Below, piece by piece: positions 1 to 7,046 of a DNA stretch of 15,622 nucleotides (position 1 is its first letter; each line of letters begins with the position of its first letter). The stretch is from the NCBI GenBank assembly GCA_964518645.1, contig CAZFGL010000050.1:1-15622 (forward strand), given 5' to 3'. The notes under the pieces were generated by a model. That model saw only the letters and a list, made by a program, of their open reading frames with translations. It made no database searches and was not told the origin of the DNA. The DNA comes from HGM13006 sp964518645. GTDB lineage: Bacteria > Bacillota > Clostridia > Oscillospirales > Oscillospiraceae. The position numbers and the translations under genes were made by a program.

Positions 1-2630
1 GCGTACACCTGTACCGTCCCTTCTGCCCCAACTATCTGGTGGACGTTCTCCCCGAAACCGTCAAGTCCATTGCTGTCCTCGACCGCTGCAAGGAGCCCGG
101 CGCTCTGGGCGAGCCCCTGTATCTGGACGTGGTCGCTGCTCTGGCCGGCACCCGCTTTGCCAGTGTCAAGGTCATCGGCGGTCGTTACGGCCTCGGTTCC
201 AAGGACGTGGGTACCGGCAGCCTGATTGCCGCTTACCGGAATCTGATGAGCGATGCTCCCAAGCATCCCTTCACCCTGGGCATCACCGACGATGTCACCA
301 ACCTGTCCCTGCCTGTTCTCGAGAATCCTGACTGTCAGGCAAAGGGCAACACCGCATGTAAGTTCTGGGGTCTCGGCTCTGACGGTACCGTCGGCGCCAA
401 CAAGAACTCCATCAAGATCATCGGTGACAATACCGACCTGAACGCACAGGCATACTTCCAGTATGACTCCAAGAAGTCCGGCGGTGTTACCATCTCCCAC
501 CTCCGCTTCGGCCCCGAGCCTATCCGTTCTTCCTACTATGTAACTGCTTCTGACTTTGTGGCCTGCCATAACACCTCTTACCTTGAGAAGTATCCCATGG
601 CTCAGGACTGCAAGCCCGGCGGCACCTTCCTGATCAACTGTGGCTACACCGTGGAAGAGCTGGGCAAGATCCTCCCCGTGGAGGCAAAGCAGTATATTGC
701 CAAGAACGACATCCATGTTTATACCTGTGATGCTGTTAAGATCGGCGCTGAGCTGGGTCTTGGCACCAAGTACAACATGGTGCTCATGTCCGCATTCTTC
801 AAGCTCTCCGGCATCATCCCCATTGATGACGCTGTGAAATACATGTATGCCGCCTGCGAAAGCTCCTACGGCAAGTTCGGTGAAGAGACCGTTCAGAAGA
901 ACAAGAACGCTGTTGACGCCGGTCTCACCGGCCTTGTAAAGCTGGAGATCCCCGCTGACTGGGCTGAGACCACCGAGGGTGGCGAGGCTCCCATGCCCGC
1001 TGAATCCGGCAAGGAAGTTCTGGACACCTTTATCAAGGACGTGCTGGTTCCCGCCAACGCCATGCGTGGCGACGAGATCCCCGTTTCCAAGCTGATGCCT
1101 CAGGCTGACGGCACCGTCCCCTCCGGAACCGCTGCCTTTGAAAAGCGCGGCATTGCAGTCAACGTTCCCGTATGGCTGCCTGAAAACTGCATCCAGTGCA
1201 ACCAGTGTGCTTATGTCTGCCCTCACGCTGCCATTCGTCCCATTGTGATGAATGCCGAGGAACTGGCTGCCGCTCCTGCCGGCACCAGATCCACCAAGAT
1301 GATGGGCAAGGGTACCGACGGTCTCACCTTCACCATGACCGTGTCCCCCATGGACTGCACCGGCTGCGGCTCCTGCGCCAATGTCTGCCCTGCCAAGAAC
1401 AAGGCTCTGGTCATGAAGCCTCTGGACGAGTCTGCCGACCAGGTAGAAGCCTTCGATTACGCTGTCAATCAGATCTCCGAGAAGGCTCTGCCCTTCGCTC
1501 CCACCACCGTCAAGGGCTCTCAGTTCAAGAAGCCCCTGTTCGAGTTCTCCGGCGCCTGCGCCGGCTGTGGTGAGACCCCCTATGTTAAGCTCATCACCCA
1601 GCTTTTTGGCGACCGCATGATGATCGCAAACGCTACCGGCTGCTCCTCCATCTGGGGTGCATCCGCTCCCTCTATTCCCTACACCGTGAACAAGGGTGGC
1701 AAGGGTCCCGCATGGGCAAACTCCCTGTTTGAGGACAACGCTGAGTTTGGCTACGGCATGATGCTGGGCACTCAGCAGCGCCGTGCAAAGCTTCAGGGTC
1801 TGGTTTCCCAGCTGGTTGAAGAGGATATTCCTGCCGAGCTGAAGGCTGCTGCCCAGAACTGGCTGGCTGCCTCCAACGAGGGCGAAGGCTCCCGTGAGCC
1901 CTCCGTTGCCTTCGAGGCACAGATCCTTGCCCACAAGGACTCCGTCCCCGCACTGGGCGAAATCGCAGAAATGACCGACATGCTGGTGAAGCCCTCTCAG
2001 TGGATCTTCGGTGGCGACGGCTGGGCATACGACATCGGTTACGGCGGTCTGGATCATGTTCTGGCCTCCAACCAGAACGTGAACGTATTCGTCATGGATA
2101 CCGAGGTATACTCCAACACCGGCGGTCAGGCATCCAAGTCCACGCCCATCGGTGCTGTGGCTGAATTTGCCGCCGCAGGCAAGGCCGTTAAGAAGAAGGA
2201 TCTGGCGCAGATCGCCATGACCTACGGCTATGTTTACGTTGCCCAGATCGCCATGGGTGCAGATTACAACCAGACCATCAAGGCCATCCGTGAGGCTGAG
2301 GCTTATGACGGCCCCTCCCTCATCGTAGCTTATGCTCCCTGCATCAACCACCACGCCAAGGCCGGTATGGGCAAGTCTCAGGAGACCATGGCCCGTGCTG
2401 TCAAGGCCGGTTACTGGCACCTGTTCCGCTATAACCCCGAAAACGAGCAGCCCTTCACCCTGGACTCCAAGGAGCCTACGGACAAGTATAACGACTATAT
2501 CATGAGCGAGAGCCGTTATTCCTCCCTGGCCAAGAGCTTCCCCGAGCGTGCAAAGGAACTGTTCGCAGCAGCCGAGGGCTATGCAGCAGACAAGTACGAG
2601 ATGCTCACCAAGCAAGCAAAGAATCAGTAA
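1..2630 (+). CDS. nifJ: Pyruvate:ferredoxin (flavodoxin) oxidoreductase, 5' end cut by window edge
   Basis: Cytoplasmic enzyme converting pyruvate and CoA to acetyl-CoA and CO2 while reducing ferredoxin, central to anaerobic fermentation. The reading frame is open from base 3 (VHLYRPFCPNYL, typical end of PFOR domain II), so the GTG at 39 is not a start; 875 residues are visible of a family length near 1170, about 300 N-terminal residues being outside the window. Visible parts in order: end of domain II; gamma domain with GSDGTVGANKNSIKIIG (residues about 125-141 of the visible part); two 4Fe-4S motifs, CIQCNQCAYVCP (Cys 396, 399, 402, 406) and CTGCGSCANVCP (452, 455, 458, 462); CAGCGETPY (519, 522) plus Cys 780, which bind the proximal cluster; and the thiamine diphosphate site GDGWAYDIGYGG (from 671) with VYSNTGGQ. 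All cluster ligands visible here are intact. Lysines are mostly AAG, as in other highly expressed genes of the window. A terminator follows 10 bases after the stop, so it is the last gene of its unit. Confidence 0.97.
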   Translation, partial: VHLYRPFCPNYLVDVLPETVKSIAVLDRCKEPGALGEPLYLDVVAALAGTRFASVKVIGGRYGLGSKDVGTGSLIAAYRNLMSDAPKHPFTLGITDDVTNLSLPVLENPDCQAKGNTACKFWGLGSDGTVGANKNSIKIIGDNTDLNAQAYFQYDSKKSGGVTISHLRFGPEPIRSSYYVTASDFVACHNTSYLEKYPMAQDCKPGGTFLINCGYTVEELGKILPVEAKQYIAKNDIHVYTCDAVKIGAELGLGTKYNMVLMSAFFKLSGIIPIDDAVKYMYAACESSYGKFGEETVQKNKNAVDAGLTGLVKLEIPADWAETTEGGEAPMPAESGKEVLDTFIKDVLVPANAMRGDEIPVSKLMPQADGTVPSGTAAFEKRGIAVNVPVWLPENCIQCNQCAYVCPHAAIRPIVMNAEELAAAPAGTRSTKMMGKGTDGLTFTMTVSPMDCTGCGSCANVCPAKNKALVMKPLDESADQVEAFDYAVNQISEKALPFAPTTVKGSQFKKPLFEFSGACAGCGETPYVKLITQLFGDRMMIANATGCSSIWGASAPSIPYTVNKGGKGPAWANSLFEDNAEFGYGMMLGTQQRRAKLQGLVSQLVEEDIPAELKAAAQNWLAASNEGEGSREPSVAFEAQILAHKDSVPALGEIAEMTDMLVKPSQWIFGGDGWAYDIGYGGLDHVLASNQNVNVFVMDTEVYSNTGGQASKSTPIGAVAEFAAAGKAVKKKDLAQIAMTYGYVYVAQIAMGADYNQTIKAIREAEAYDGPSLIVAYAPCINHHAKAGMGKSQETMARAVKAGYWHLFRYNPENEQPFTLDSKEPTDKYNDYIMSESRYSSLAKSFPERAKELFAAAEGYAADKYEMLTKQAKNQ

Positions 2631-2640
2631 TATATCCTTC

Positions 2641-2670
2641 GGGGCGCCGGTTTCGGCGCCCCGTTTCTGC
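2641..2670 (+). terminator. Intrinsic terminator of nifJ
   Basis: Perfect 9-bp GC stem, GGGGCGCCG (2641-2649) and CGGCGCCCC (2654-2662), with a GTTT loop. The following T run (GTTTCTG) is short, so termination may be incomplete, but the position just after the stop fits. Confidence 0.8.
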
Positions 2671-2713
2671 CCGCTCCCATTTGTGCTGTCCCAAGGAGAT
2701 TTGTATTTCCCTC

Positions 2714-2742
2714 TTGACAGAACCTGCGATATGGACTAAAAT
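2714..2742 (+). promoter_or_regulatory. Near-consensus sigma-A promoter for the candidate small RNA
   Basis: TTGACA (2714-2719), a 17-base spacer and TAAAAT (2737-2742) predict a start near 2749. No credible ORF with a ribosome binding site follows within 270 bases; instead the transcript would run into structured sequence and a strong terminator at 2884-2925. Confidence 0.8.
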
Positions 2743-2748
2743 GCCCAT

Positions 2749-2920
2749 GTAACGTATGATACATTTAGAACGTCGGTATCATCGGCCGTGTCACCCGGGA
2801 TACCGCGATGTCCGTTTCCGCTCCGGCTGTCTGTCCCCTCCTGAATCGTAGCCAGGCAGTCGGTCCAGGGACGAATACGACGGCGAATTGTTTTGGAATG
2901 CCAAAATGATTCGTCTTTTT
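2749..2920 (+). ncRNA. Candidate small non-coding RNA with anti-Shine-Dalgarno loop
   Basis: About 170 nt bounded by a near-consensus promoter and an intrinsic terminator, without a plausible ORF. Three hairpins can be read. Hairpin 1 pairs CGGTATC (2774-2780) with GATACCG (2799-2805) and, inside a small internal loop, CGG with CCG. Hairpin 2 pairs CCGGCTGTCTG (2823-2833) with CAGGCAGTCGG (2853-2863), 11 bp including two G-U pairs, presenting a 19-nt loop that starts UCCCCUCCU; its CCUCCU (2837-2842) is the exact complement of AGGAGG. Hairpin 3 is the terminator. C-rich loops of this sort are known in Firmicutes trans-acting RNAs such as RsaE/RoxS, which block ribosome binding sites; no sequence homology to those is claimed. 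I do not recognise it as 6S, SRP or tmRNA. An alternative is an attenuator leader of the downstream GntR gene, but that gene has its own promoter after the terminator. Confidence 0.6.
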
Positions 2921-2925
2921 CCTTT
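2884..2925 (+). terminator. Intrinsic terminator ending the candidate small RNA
   Basis: The arm at 2884-2896 (CGAATTGTTTTGG) pairs with 2901-2913 (CCAAAATGATTCG) over 13 bp, two of them G-U wobbles, closing an AATG tetraloop. It is followed by TCTTTTTCCTTTTT. The T-rich tract lies only on the right, so it works for rightward transcription. Confidence 0.8.
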
Positions 2926-2931
2926 TTCCTC

Positions 2932-2959
2932 TTGAATTTTTCCGAATTTTTGGTATACT
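2932..2959 (+). promoter_or_regulatory. Promoter of the GntR regulator gene, extended -10
   Basis: TTGAAT (2932-2937), a 16-base spacer and TATACT (2954-2959) preceded by TGG, an extended -10. Predicted start about 2966, leaving a leader of about 50 nt. The -10 contains GTATAC, a self-complementary core like those bound by many HutC-type GntR proteins, so autoregulation is possible but unproven. Confidence 0.65.
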
Positions 2960-3018
2960 AAATCTTACAATGGCTTTGGAGCGTCCAAATAAACCTGCCA
3001 TTTTTAGGTGATGAAAAC

Positions 3019-3819
3019 ATGAGTACAACAAGTCCAATTTTGAATGCGAAGCTGTCTCTGGACAGTGATGTGCCTCTTTATAACCAGCTTGTGGCCATAA
3101 TCAAGCGTCACATTTCTGCCGGGATTCTGGTTCCCGGTGATCTGCTTCCCTCTGAGGCAGAGCTGTGCCGTGCCCTCTCCATCTCCCGCTCTACTGTCCG
3201 TCAGGCCATCGGCGCGCTGGAGTCCGAGGGACTGGTTGTGCGCCGTCAGGGCAAGGGAACCTTTGTGGCTGAGCCCAAGGTTCACAGAAAGACCGAGCGT
3301 GTCTATTCATTTACCGCTGAGATGACCGCCATGGGTCTGACCCCCTCCTCCGATCTGATTGAATTCACTGTGATCAATCCCACCCCGGATATTGTAAAAA
3401 TGCTGGAGCTGCGGAGCAGTGACATCAAGGTGTATAAGTTCACCCGTATCCGTAAGGTCAACGGGGAGCCTCTGATGCTGGAGACATCCTTCTATCCCCA
3501 GTATATCTACCCCAACCTGACCCCCGAGTTGCTCACTACCCACTCCTTCTACAGTCTCCTGTACGATGTGGGTGTGATCCCCTACACCGCAGTGGATTCC
3601 TACGAGGCGGTCAAGTTCTCCAAGGCCGATGCGGATCTGCTTCACTGCCGTGCCGGCAGCGCCGGTTTCTTCGTGCAGCGTCAGACCAGAACCGAAAGTG
3701 GCGAATGCTACGAGTTCACCCAGACATATATGCGGGGTGACCGTGCAAGTCTGGACATCGTCCTCCATAAGGACGGGGTCACCTTCTCCCGGAGCGTGGA
3801 CAAGCCTCATACCAACTGA
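3019..3819 (+). CDS. GntR family transcriptional regulator, HutC/UTRA subfamily
   Basis: A 266-residue one-component regulator expected to bind DNA as a dimer and to sense a small molecule (often a sugar phosphate, amino acid derivative or similar). The N-terminal winged helix (about 18-85) shows the family signature: PLYNQLVAIIKRHI, then LLPSEAELCRALSISRSTVR as recognition region, and the wing GLVVRRQGKGTFVAEP. Residues from about 100 match the UTRA ligand domain (ERVYSFTAEM...GLTP, VNGEPLMLETSFYP, FVQRQTRTESGE). The start ATG is preceded by TAGGTGA, a moderate ribosome binding site. It is monocistronic: own promoter upstream, strong terminator 8 bases after the stop. No metabolic gene lies next to it on the same strand, so its ligand and targets cannot be inferred; the adjacent small RNA or its own promoter are nearby possible targets. 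Confidence 0.93.
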   Translation: MSTTSPILNAKLSLDSDVPLYNQLVAIIKRHISAGILVPGDLLPSEAELCRALSISRSTVRQAIGALESEGLVVRRQGKGTFVAEPKVHRKTERVYSFTAEMTAMGLTPSSDLIEFTVINPTPDIVKMLELRSSDIKVYKFTRIRKVNGEPLMLETSFYPQYIYPNLTPELLTTHSFYSLLYDVGVIPYTAVDSYEAVKFSKADADLLHCRAGSAGFFVQRQTRTESGECYEFTQTYMRGDRASLDIVLHKDGVTFSRSVDKPHTN

Positions 3820-3820
3820 T

Positions 3821-3858
3821 AAAAATTGCAGGGACACCGGTCGGTGTCCCTGCTTTTT
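3821..3858. terminator. Bidirectional terminator between gntR-type gene and arsR-type gene
   Basis: Perfect 11-bp stem GCAGGGACACC (3828-3838) and GGTGTCCCTGC (3843-3853), loop GGTC. TTTTT follows on the right and AAAAATT precedes on the left, so it can serve both convergent genes. Confidence 0.9.
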
Positions 3859-3867
3859 CTATATTGC

Positions 3868-4230
3868 TCATTCCGAGATATGCTCCATCCCCTGGGCCAG
3901 CATGGTTTCCACATGGCCGTCTGCCAGAGAATAAAAGATGCTCTTCCCCTCCCGGCGGCTCTTTACCAGCTGCCCCTGCTTCAGCAGCCGCAGTTGGTGG
4001 CTGACTGCGCTCTGGTTCATACCGATCAGCGCCGCCAGATCACACACACACAGTTCATGCCGGAGGAGACTGCAAAGAATCTTGATACGGGTGGGATCCC
4101 CAAACAGCTTAAACAGCTCTGCCATGGCAGAAAGCTCCTCCGGGTTTGGGATATTATCCCGCACCTCCTCCACCACATCCTGATGAATGCAGAGAAATTC
4201 ACAGGTCTCCGCCTCCGGAATATTTGCCAT
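3868..4230 (-). CDS. ArsR/SmtB family metal-responsive repressor, CadC-like
   Basis: A 120-residue winged-helix repressor that should release DNA on binding a soft or transition metal (Cd, Pb, Zn or similar). The core FKLFGDPTRIKILCSLL is followed by ELCVCDLA (Cys 61 and 63), the recognition helix NQSAVSHQLRLLKQ and the wing SRREGKSIFYSL. The N-terminus TCEFLCIHQDVV supplies Cys 10 and Cys 14, as in the CadC alpha3N thiolate site. The last helix also has D104-x-H106-x10-H117-xx-E120, the full alpha5 zinc motif, so both known SmtB/CadC-type sites appear complete. The start ATG at 4230 has AGGGAGG 8 bases upstream; longer versions of the frame run back through the promoter and into the divergent gene. 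It faces away from a methyltransferase/CPBP operon, whose promoter lies back-to-back with its own, making that operon a possible target. No metal transporter is visible in the window. Confidence 0.93.
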   Translation of the reverse strand: MANIPEAETCEFLCIHQDVVEEVRDNIPNPEELSAMAELFKLFGDPTRIKILCSLLRHELCVCDLAALIGMNQSAVSHQLRLLKQGQLVKSRREGKSIFYSLADGHVETMLAQGMEHISE

Positions 4231-4257
4231 CTGATTCGCCTCCCTTTTATTTCTTCT

Positions 4258-4286
4258 ATTATAGCCGTTTTTTTCTTTTTTCTCAA
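4258..4286 (-). promoter_or_regulatory. Promoter of the ArsR-type repressor
   Basis: Read leftward: TTGAGA (4286-4281), 17-base spacer, perfect TATAAT (4263-4258). Predicted start near 4251, giving a leader of about 20 nt with the AGGGAGG ribosome binding site. Confidence 0.85.
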
Positions 4287-4297
4287 CAGAAAAAGCA

Positions 4298-4327
4298 TTC
4301 CAAAACCCATATTCCTGTGTTAGAATA
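4298..4327 (+). promoter_or_regulatory. Promoter of the methyltransferase/CPBP operon, possible operator dyad
   Basis: TAGAAT (4321-4326) is preceded by TGT (extended -10), with a poor -35 TTCCAA (4298-4303) 17 bases upstream. The dyad TATTC (4310-4314), 8 bases, GAATA (4323-4327) overlaps the -10 and could be a repressor site; this is inference from symmetry only. Confidence 0.5.
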
Positions 4328-4350
4328 ACCCAAAAAGGAGGGATTGGAAC

Positions 4351-4986
4351 ATGTGGAACTGGAATTCCGAAAAAACCGCAAAGTGGCTGACCCCGGCCAT
4401 TGAAATGCCCTACCTGGCGGAGCGCTGGGGACAGCAGGGCTTTCAAACCATTCTGGACAATGGCTGTGGCCCCGGTCGACACGGGATCTATTTCGCAGGA
4501 AAGGGCTTTTCCGTGACCGGACTGGATCAGTCTGCTCAGGCGCTTTCATATTTTCAGGACTGGGCGCACCGGGAACAGCTTTCCGTAAACGCCGTGATGG
4601 GGGATATTTTTTCTCTACCCTTCCCGAACGAAAGCTTTGACGGGATCATAGACTATAACGTTTCCTATCACACCGACACCGCCGGATTCCGTCGTGCAGT
4701 CTCCGAGCTTCACCGGGTACTGCGGGTGGGGGGCGAATGCTATATCACCCTGCTCAGCCAGAATTCTCCCGGGTTTCTCTCCGCTCCCGATGCTGCACAT
4801 ATTGACCAGTACACCCTGAAGCACGAGGGCGGCACGCCCCATTTCTACGGCCGTGCAGATCATTTTGACCAAATTTTCACCGGCTTCTCCATGGCCATCC
4901 CGCCCCGGGAGATTCGAACTGCCGGGCTTGACAACGGTGCGGAAAGCACCCACTATCACCTGCTGCTGAAAAAGGAGGCATTATGA
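4351..4986 (+). CDS. Class I SAM-dependent methyltransferase
   Basis: A 211-residue soluble protein of the Methyltransf_11/25 type, transferring a methyl group from S-adenosylmethionine; the acceptor cannot be predicted. Visible motifs: motif I ILDNGCGPGRHG (34-45), the acidic residue after beta-2 in VTGLDQS (Asp 59), MGDIFSLPFPNESFDGII (motif II/III region, 83-100), and the helix-strand ELHRVLRVGGECYITL. It starts at ATG 4351 with AAGGAGGG 8 bases upstream. Its stop overlaps the start of the next gene as ATGA, implying translational coupling with the CPBP protease. The divergent neighbour is a metal-sensing repressor, and methyltransferases do occur in metal/metalloid detoxification units, but nothing in this sequence (for example a conserved Cys trio of ArsM) supports arsenite methylation. 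Confidence 0.9.
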   Translation: MWNWNSEKTAKWLTPAIEMPYLAERWGQQGFQTILDNGCGPGRHGIYFAGKGFSVTGLDQSAQALSYFQDWAHREQLSVNAVMGDIFSLPFPNESFDGIIDYNVSYHTDTAGFRRAVSELHRVLRVGGECYITLLSQNSPGFLSAPDAAHIDQYTLKHEGGTPHFYGRADHFDQIFTGFSMAIPPREIRTAGLDNGAESTHYHLLLKKEAL

Positions 4987-5891
4987 AACACATTCGGGAA
5001 CGGTATCCTGTCTTTTTAAGCATTGCTGTTCTGCTGATTACGCTGCTTGCCAGCTTTGCAGGCACTTTCCTCGTTCTGGGGCTGTATCGTATTGCCCCGG
5101 GGCTTCAGCAGGCAGGGGATTATACCATTCAGCTGATCGTAGAGCTGATTATGCTGGCCGTGCTGATTCTCCTGACCTTTCTTCTCAGAATGCAGCATAT
5201 TTTCCGGGAACGGGGTGTGGGTTTCTTCCGCAGTCTCCTGCCCCTGATCGTCATTCTGGGGTTATACTACAATGCAGGCATCTCCACGGTGCTTCTCTCT
5301 CTGGGCGATCCCCTGCATCCCCCTTTGGAGATATTCTCTTTTATACTGTGCATGTGCGCCATCGGCATCACCGAGGAGCTGGCCTTCCGTGGACTGATCA
5401 CCCGGATGATTTTTGACAAATACGGCACCACCTCCACCGGGGTCTGGCTGTCCGTGGTTTCATCCGGCATCATTTTCGGTCTGATGCATCTGGTAAACGC
5501 TGTTGGGGGCATAATCCCCCTCTCCGGTGTTCTGATTCAGGTTCTTGGAGCAGCCGCTCTGGGTATGTGTCTTTCCGCCGCCTATGTCCGGTGCAAAAAT
5601 CTGTGGGCAGTGGCCGCAGTGCATGCCTTTATGGACTTTTCCGCCCTGCTCTCCTCCGGTGTCTTTAACAGCACCACCATCGCAGAAACCGTGGGTGGCT
5701 ATTCTCCCATTATGCTGGTATCCATGGTGTTCTATCTGGGCATCGCCCTGTTTATACTGCGCCCCAAAAAGATGGCACAGATCACGTCCGTTGATTCTGC
5801 CACCACAGGCACCCGGGTGAAACTGGCAGTCTCTGTGCTGCTTCTCGTCATTATGGTGGCTGCGGTTCTGATGCTGACACTGTTTGCATAA
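4983..5891 (+). CDS. CPBP family intramembrane glutamic endopeptidase
   Basis: A 302-residue polytopic membrane protein with hydrophobic segments at about 10-35, 48-68, 83-107, 115-130, 152-172, 182-203, 207-222, 242-260 and 279-301. It carries the three CPBP (CAAX protease/bacteriocin-processing, Abi) motifs: EELAFRG (Glu131-Glu132, Arg136), FGLMH (Phe165, His169) and HAFMD (His214, Asp218). The family includes Rce1 and MroQ; substrates in bacteria are mostly unknown (lipoproteins, peptides, bacteriocin self-immunity). It starts inside the stop of the methyltransferase gene (ATGA overlap) with GGAGG just upstream, so the two should be produced together. A strong bidirectional terminator ends the unit. 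Confidence 0.93.
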   Translation: MKHIRERYPVFLSIAVLLITLLASFAGTFLVLGLYRIAPGLQQAGDYTIQLIVELIMLAVLILLTFLLRMQHIFRERGVGFFRSLLPLIVILGLYYNAGISTVLLSLGDPLHPPLEIFSFILCMCAIGITEELAFRGLITRMIFDKYGTTSTGVWLSVVSSGIIFGLMHLVNAVGGIIPLSGVLIQVLGAAALGMCLSAAYVRCKNLWAVAAVHAFMDFSALLSSGVFNSTTIAETVGGYSPIMLVSMVFYLGIALFILRPKKMAQITSVDSATTGTRVKLAVSVLLLVIMVAAVLMLTLFA

Positions 5892-5904
5892 CCCGCTCTC
5901 CCGT

Positions 5905-5955
5905 ATAAACAAAAACCGCTGACACAGGGAATGTTCGTCCTGTGTCAGCGGTTAT
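5905..5955. terminator. Bidirectional terminator between convergent CPBP and acyltransferase genes
   Basis: Perfect 15-bp stem, AACCGCTGACACAGG (5914-5928) with CCTGTGTCAGCGGTT (5939-5953), 10-base loop. T-rich sequence follows on the right (ATTTATTTTCTTTT, into the end of the next gene) and AAACAAAAA lies on the left, so it works on both strands. Confidence 0.92.
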
Positions 5956-6933
5956 TTATTTTCTTTTCCGGGTCAGGTAATCCACTGCCCTGTGATAACC
6001 TACACCTGCCACAAGGCAGCCCAGCATGATTCCCATCCAGTATTTCGGATAAAGGGTCCAGTACAGCTGGATCAGCTTATACACGCCCACATGGATCATC
6101 AGGATCTCCGAGGATGCCTCCCCCAGCGCTTCCAGGGATTTCACGCAAACTGTCACAGGGCGATACTTCCGCAGCTTCGTCATGATCTCAGAAAACAGCA
6201 GCACCCCGCCGGGAACCACCAGCAGGAAGGGATACCACCAGAGGCCAAGGCTGTCGCCGTAAACACTTCCCCAGTCGGTCCACGTCAGCACCGTCAAAAG
6301 AATCCCCACAGGAATCAGCCCATACAGAACCCTCCGGAGATATTTTGGCTGGTATGTCCCCTCCAGCTCCAGCCGTCCCAGAAGCATGCCCACAAAGAAC
6401 ACAGGGATTCTGGAATAGGCCGTGGGATGATGCCAGTACCGGGACAGATGCACCAGCACAAGGCTCAGAAGGAACATTCCGATCACCACAGGCACCGGAT
6501 GCTTTCCCTGCACCACAGGCCGATAGAACAGCACCCCCAGCACATAATACATCCACACGGCGGAGAAGTACCAGTTCAGCTGCTTATTCTGTCCAAACCA
6601 CCAGCCCAGCAGGGTCACACTGCCTGCAAACTCCCGGCAGGACATCACCCCCACCGCCGTCATGATCAGGCTCCAAATCACAAGCACCGGCAGCAGCCCC
6701 GGCATGATCCGTTTTACACGCTGGATCAGATACCCCCGCTTTCCCCGGCTCCGGACAGAATGACACAGCCCGATGCCGGAAATCAGCAGAAATACATCCA
6801 CCCCGATATACCCAATATCGTGGATAAAATCCAGCAGGGGATTCCGGTCGATCCACGGAATATGATAAAAGGCCACCCACAGGATCGCCAGACCCATAAT
6901 CAGGCTCCGGTTTTTCTTCAGTGCGTCAAACAT
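5956..6933 (-). CDS. Membrane acyltransferase, acyltransferase-3 (OafA/YrhL-like) family
   Basis: A 325-residue integral membrane protein with roughly ten hydrophobic segments. The first segment carries the family's catalytic-type histidine (AFYHIPW, His24); next come DVFLLISGIGL and a basic stretch ending QRVKRIMPGLLP, corresponding to the conserved loop of acyltransferase-3 proteins. Members move acetyl or other acyl groups across the membrane to cell wall sugars, exopolysaccharides or lipids; the acceptor here is unknown because no glycan gene is adjacent. There is no fused SGNH domain. The start ATG at 6933 has AAGGGG 7 bases upstream. It is transcribed leftward from its own promoter immediately downstream of the M56 gene terminator, and ends in the shared terminator at 5905-5955. 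Confidence 0.88.
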   Translation of the reverse strand: MFDALKKNRSLIMGLAILWVAFYHIPWIDRNPLLDFIHDIGYIGVDVFLLISGIGLCHSVRSRGKRGYLIQRVKRIMPGLLPVLVIWSLIMTAVGVMSCREFAGSVTLLGWWFGQNKQLNWYFSAVWMYYVLGVLFYRPVVQGKHPVPVVIGMFLLSLVLVHLSRYWHHPTAYSRIPVFFVGMLLGRLELEGTYQPKYLRRVLYGLIPVGILLTVLTWTDWGSVYGDSLGLWWYPFLLVVPGGVLLFSEIMTKLRKYRPVTVCVKSLEALGEASSEILMIHVGVYKLIQLYWTLYPKYWMGIMLGCLVAGVGYHRAVDYLTRKRK

Positions 6934-6972
6934 ACCCTTGCCCCTTCACGTCTTTTCGTTTACTCACAGGGG

Positions 6973-7001
6973 ATTATACCACAGATTTCTCCCCCGGAAA
7001 A
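6973..7001 (-). promoter_or_regulatory. Promoter of the acyltransferase gene, extended -10
   Basis: Read leftward: TGG then perfect TATAAT (6978-6973), an extended -10. The -35 at the expected distance (TTTTCC) is poor. The promoter lies directly beside the T tract of the M56 terminator. Confidence 0.6.
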
Positions 7002-7040
7002 GAAAAAATCGGGACACACGGAAATTTCCCCGTGTGTCCC
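7001..7040 (-). terminator. Intrinsic terminator of the blaI-M56 operon
   Basis: Perfect 11-bp stem GGGACACACGG (7040-7030 read leftward, pairing with 7021-7011), followed leftward by GATTTTTTCTTTT. It lies 6 bases past the M56 stop. Confidence 0.9.
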
Positions 7041-7046
7041 ATGTTT

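Noticed and set aside
2749..2920. 6S RNA, SRP RNA or a known riboswitch in the nifJ-gntR gap
   Set aside because: It reads as consecutive local hairpins rather than one long rod with a central bubble, and lacks the SRP GGAAG/AGCAG loop motifs; I recognise no riboswitch core. A model search would settle this.
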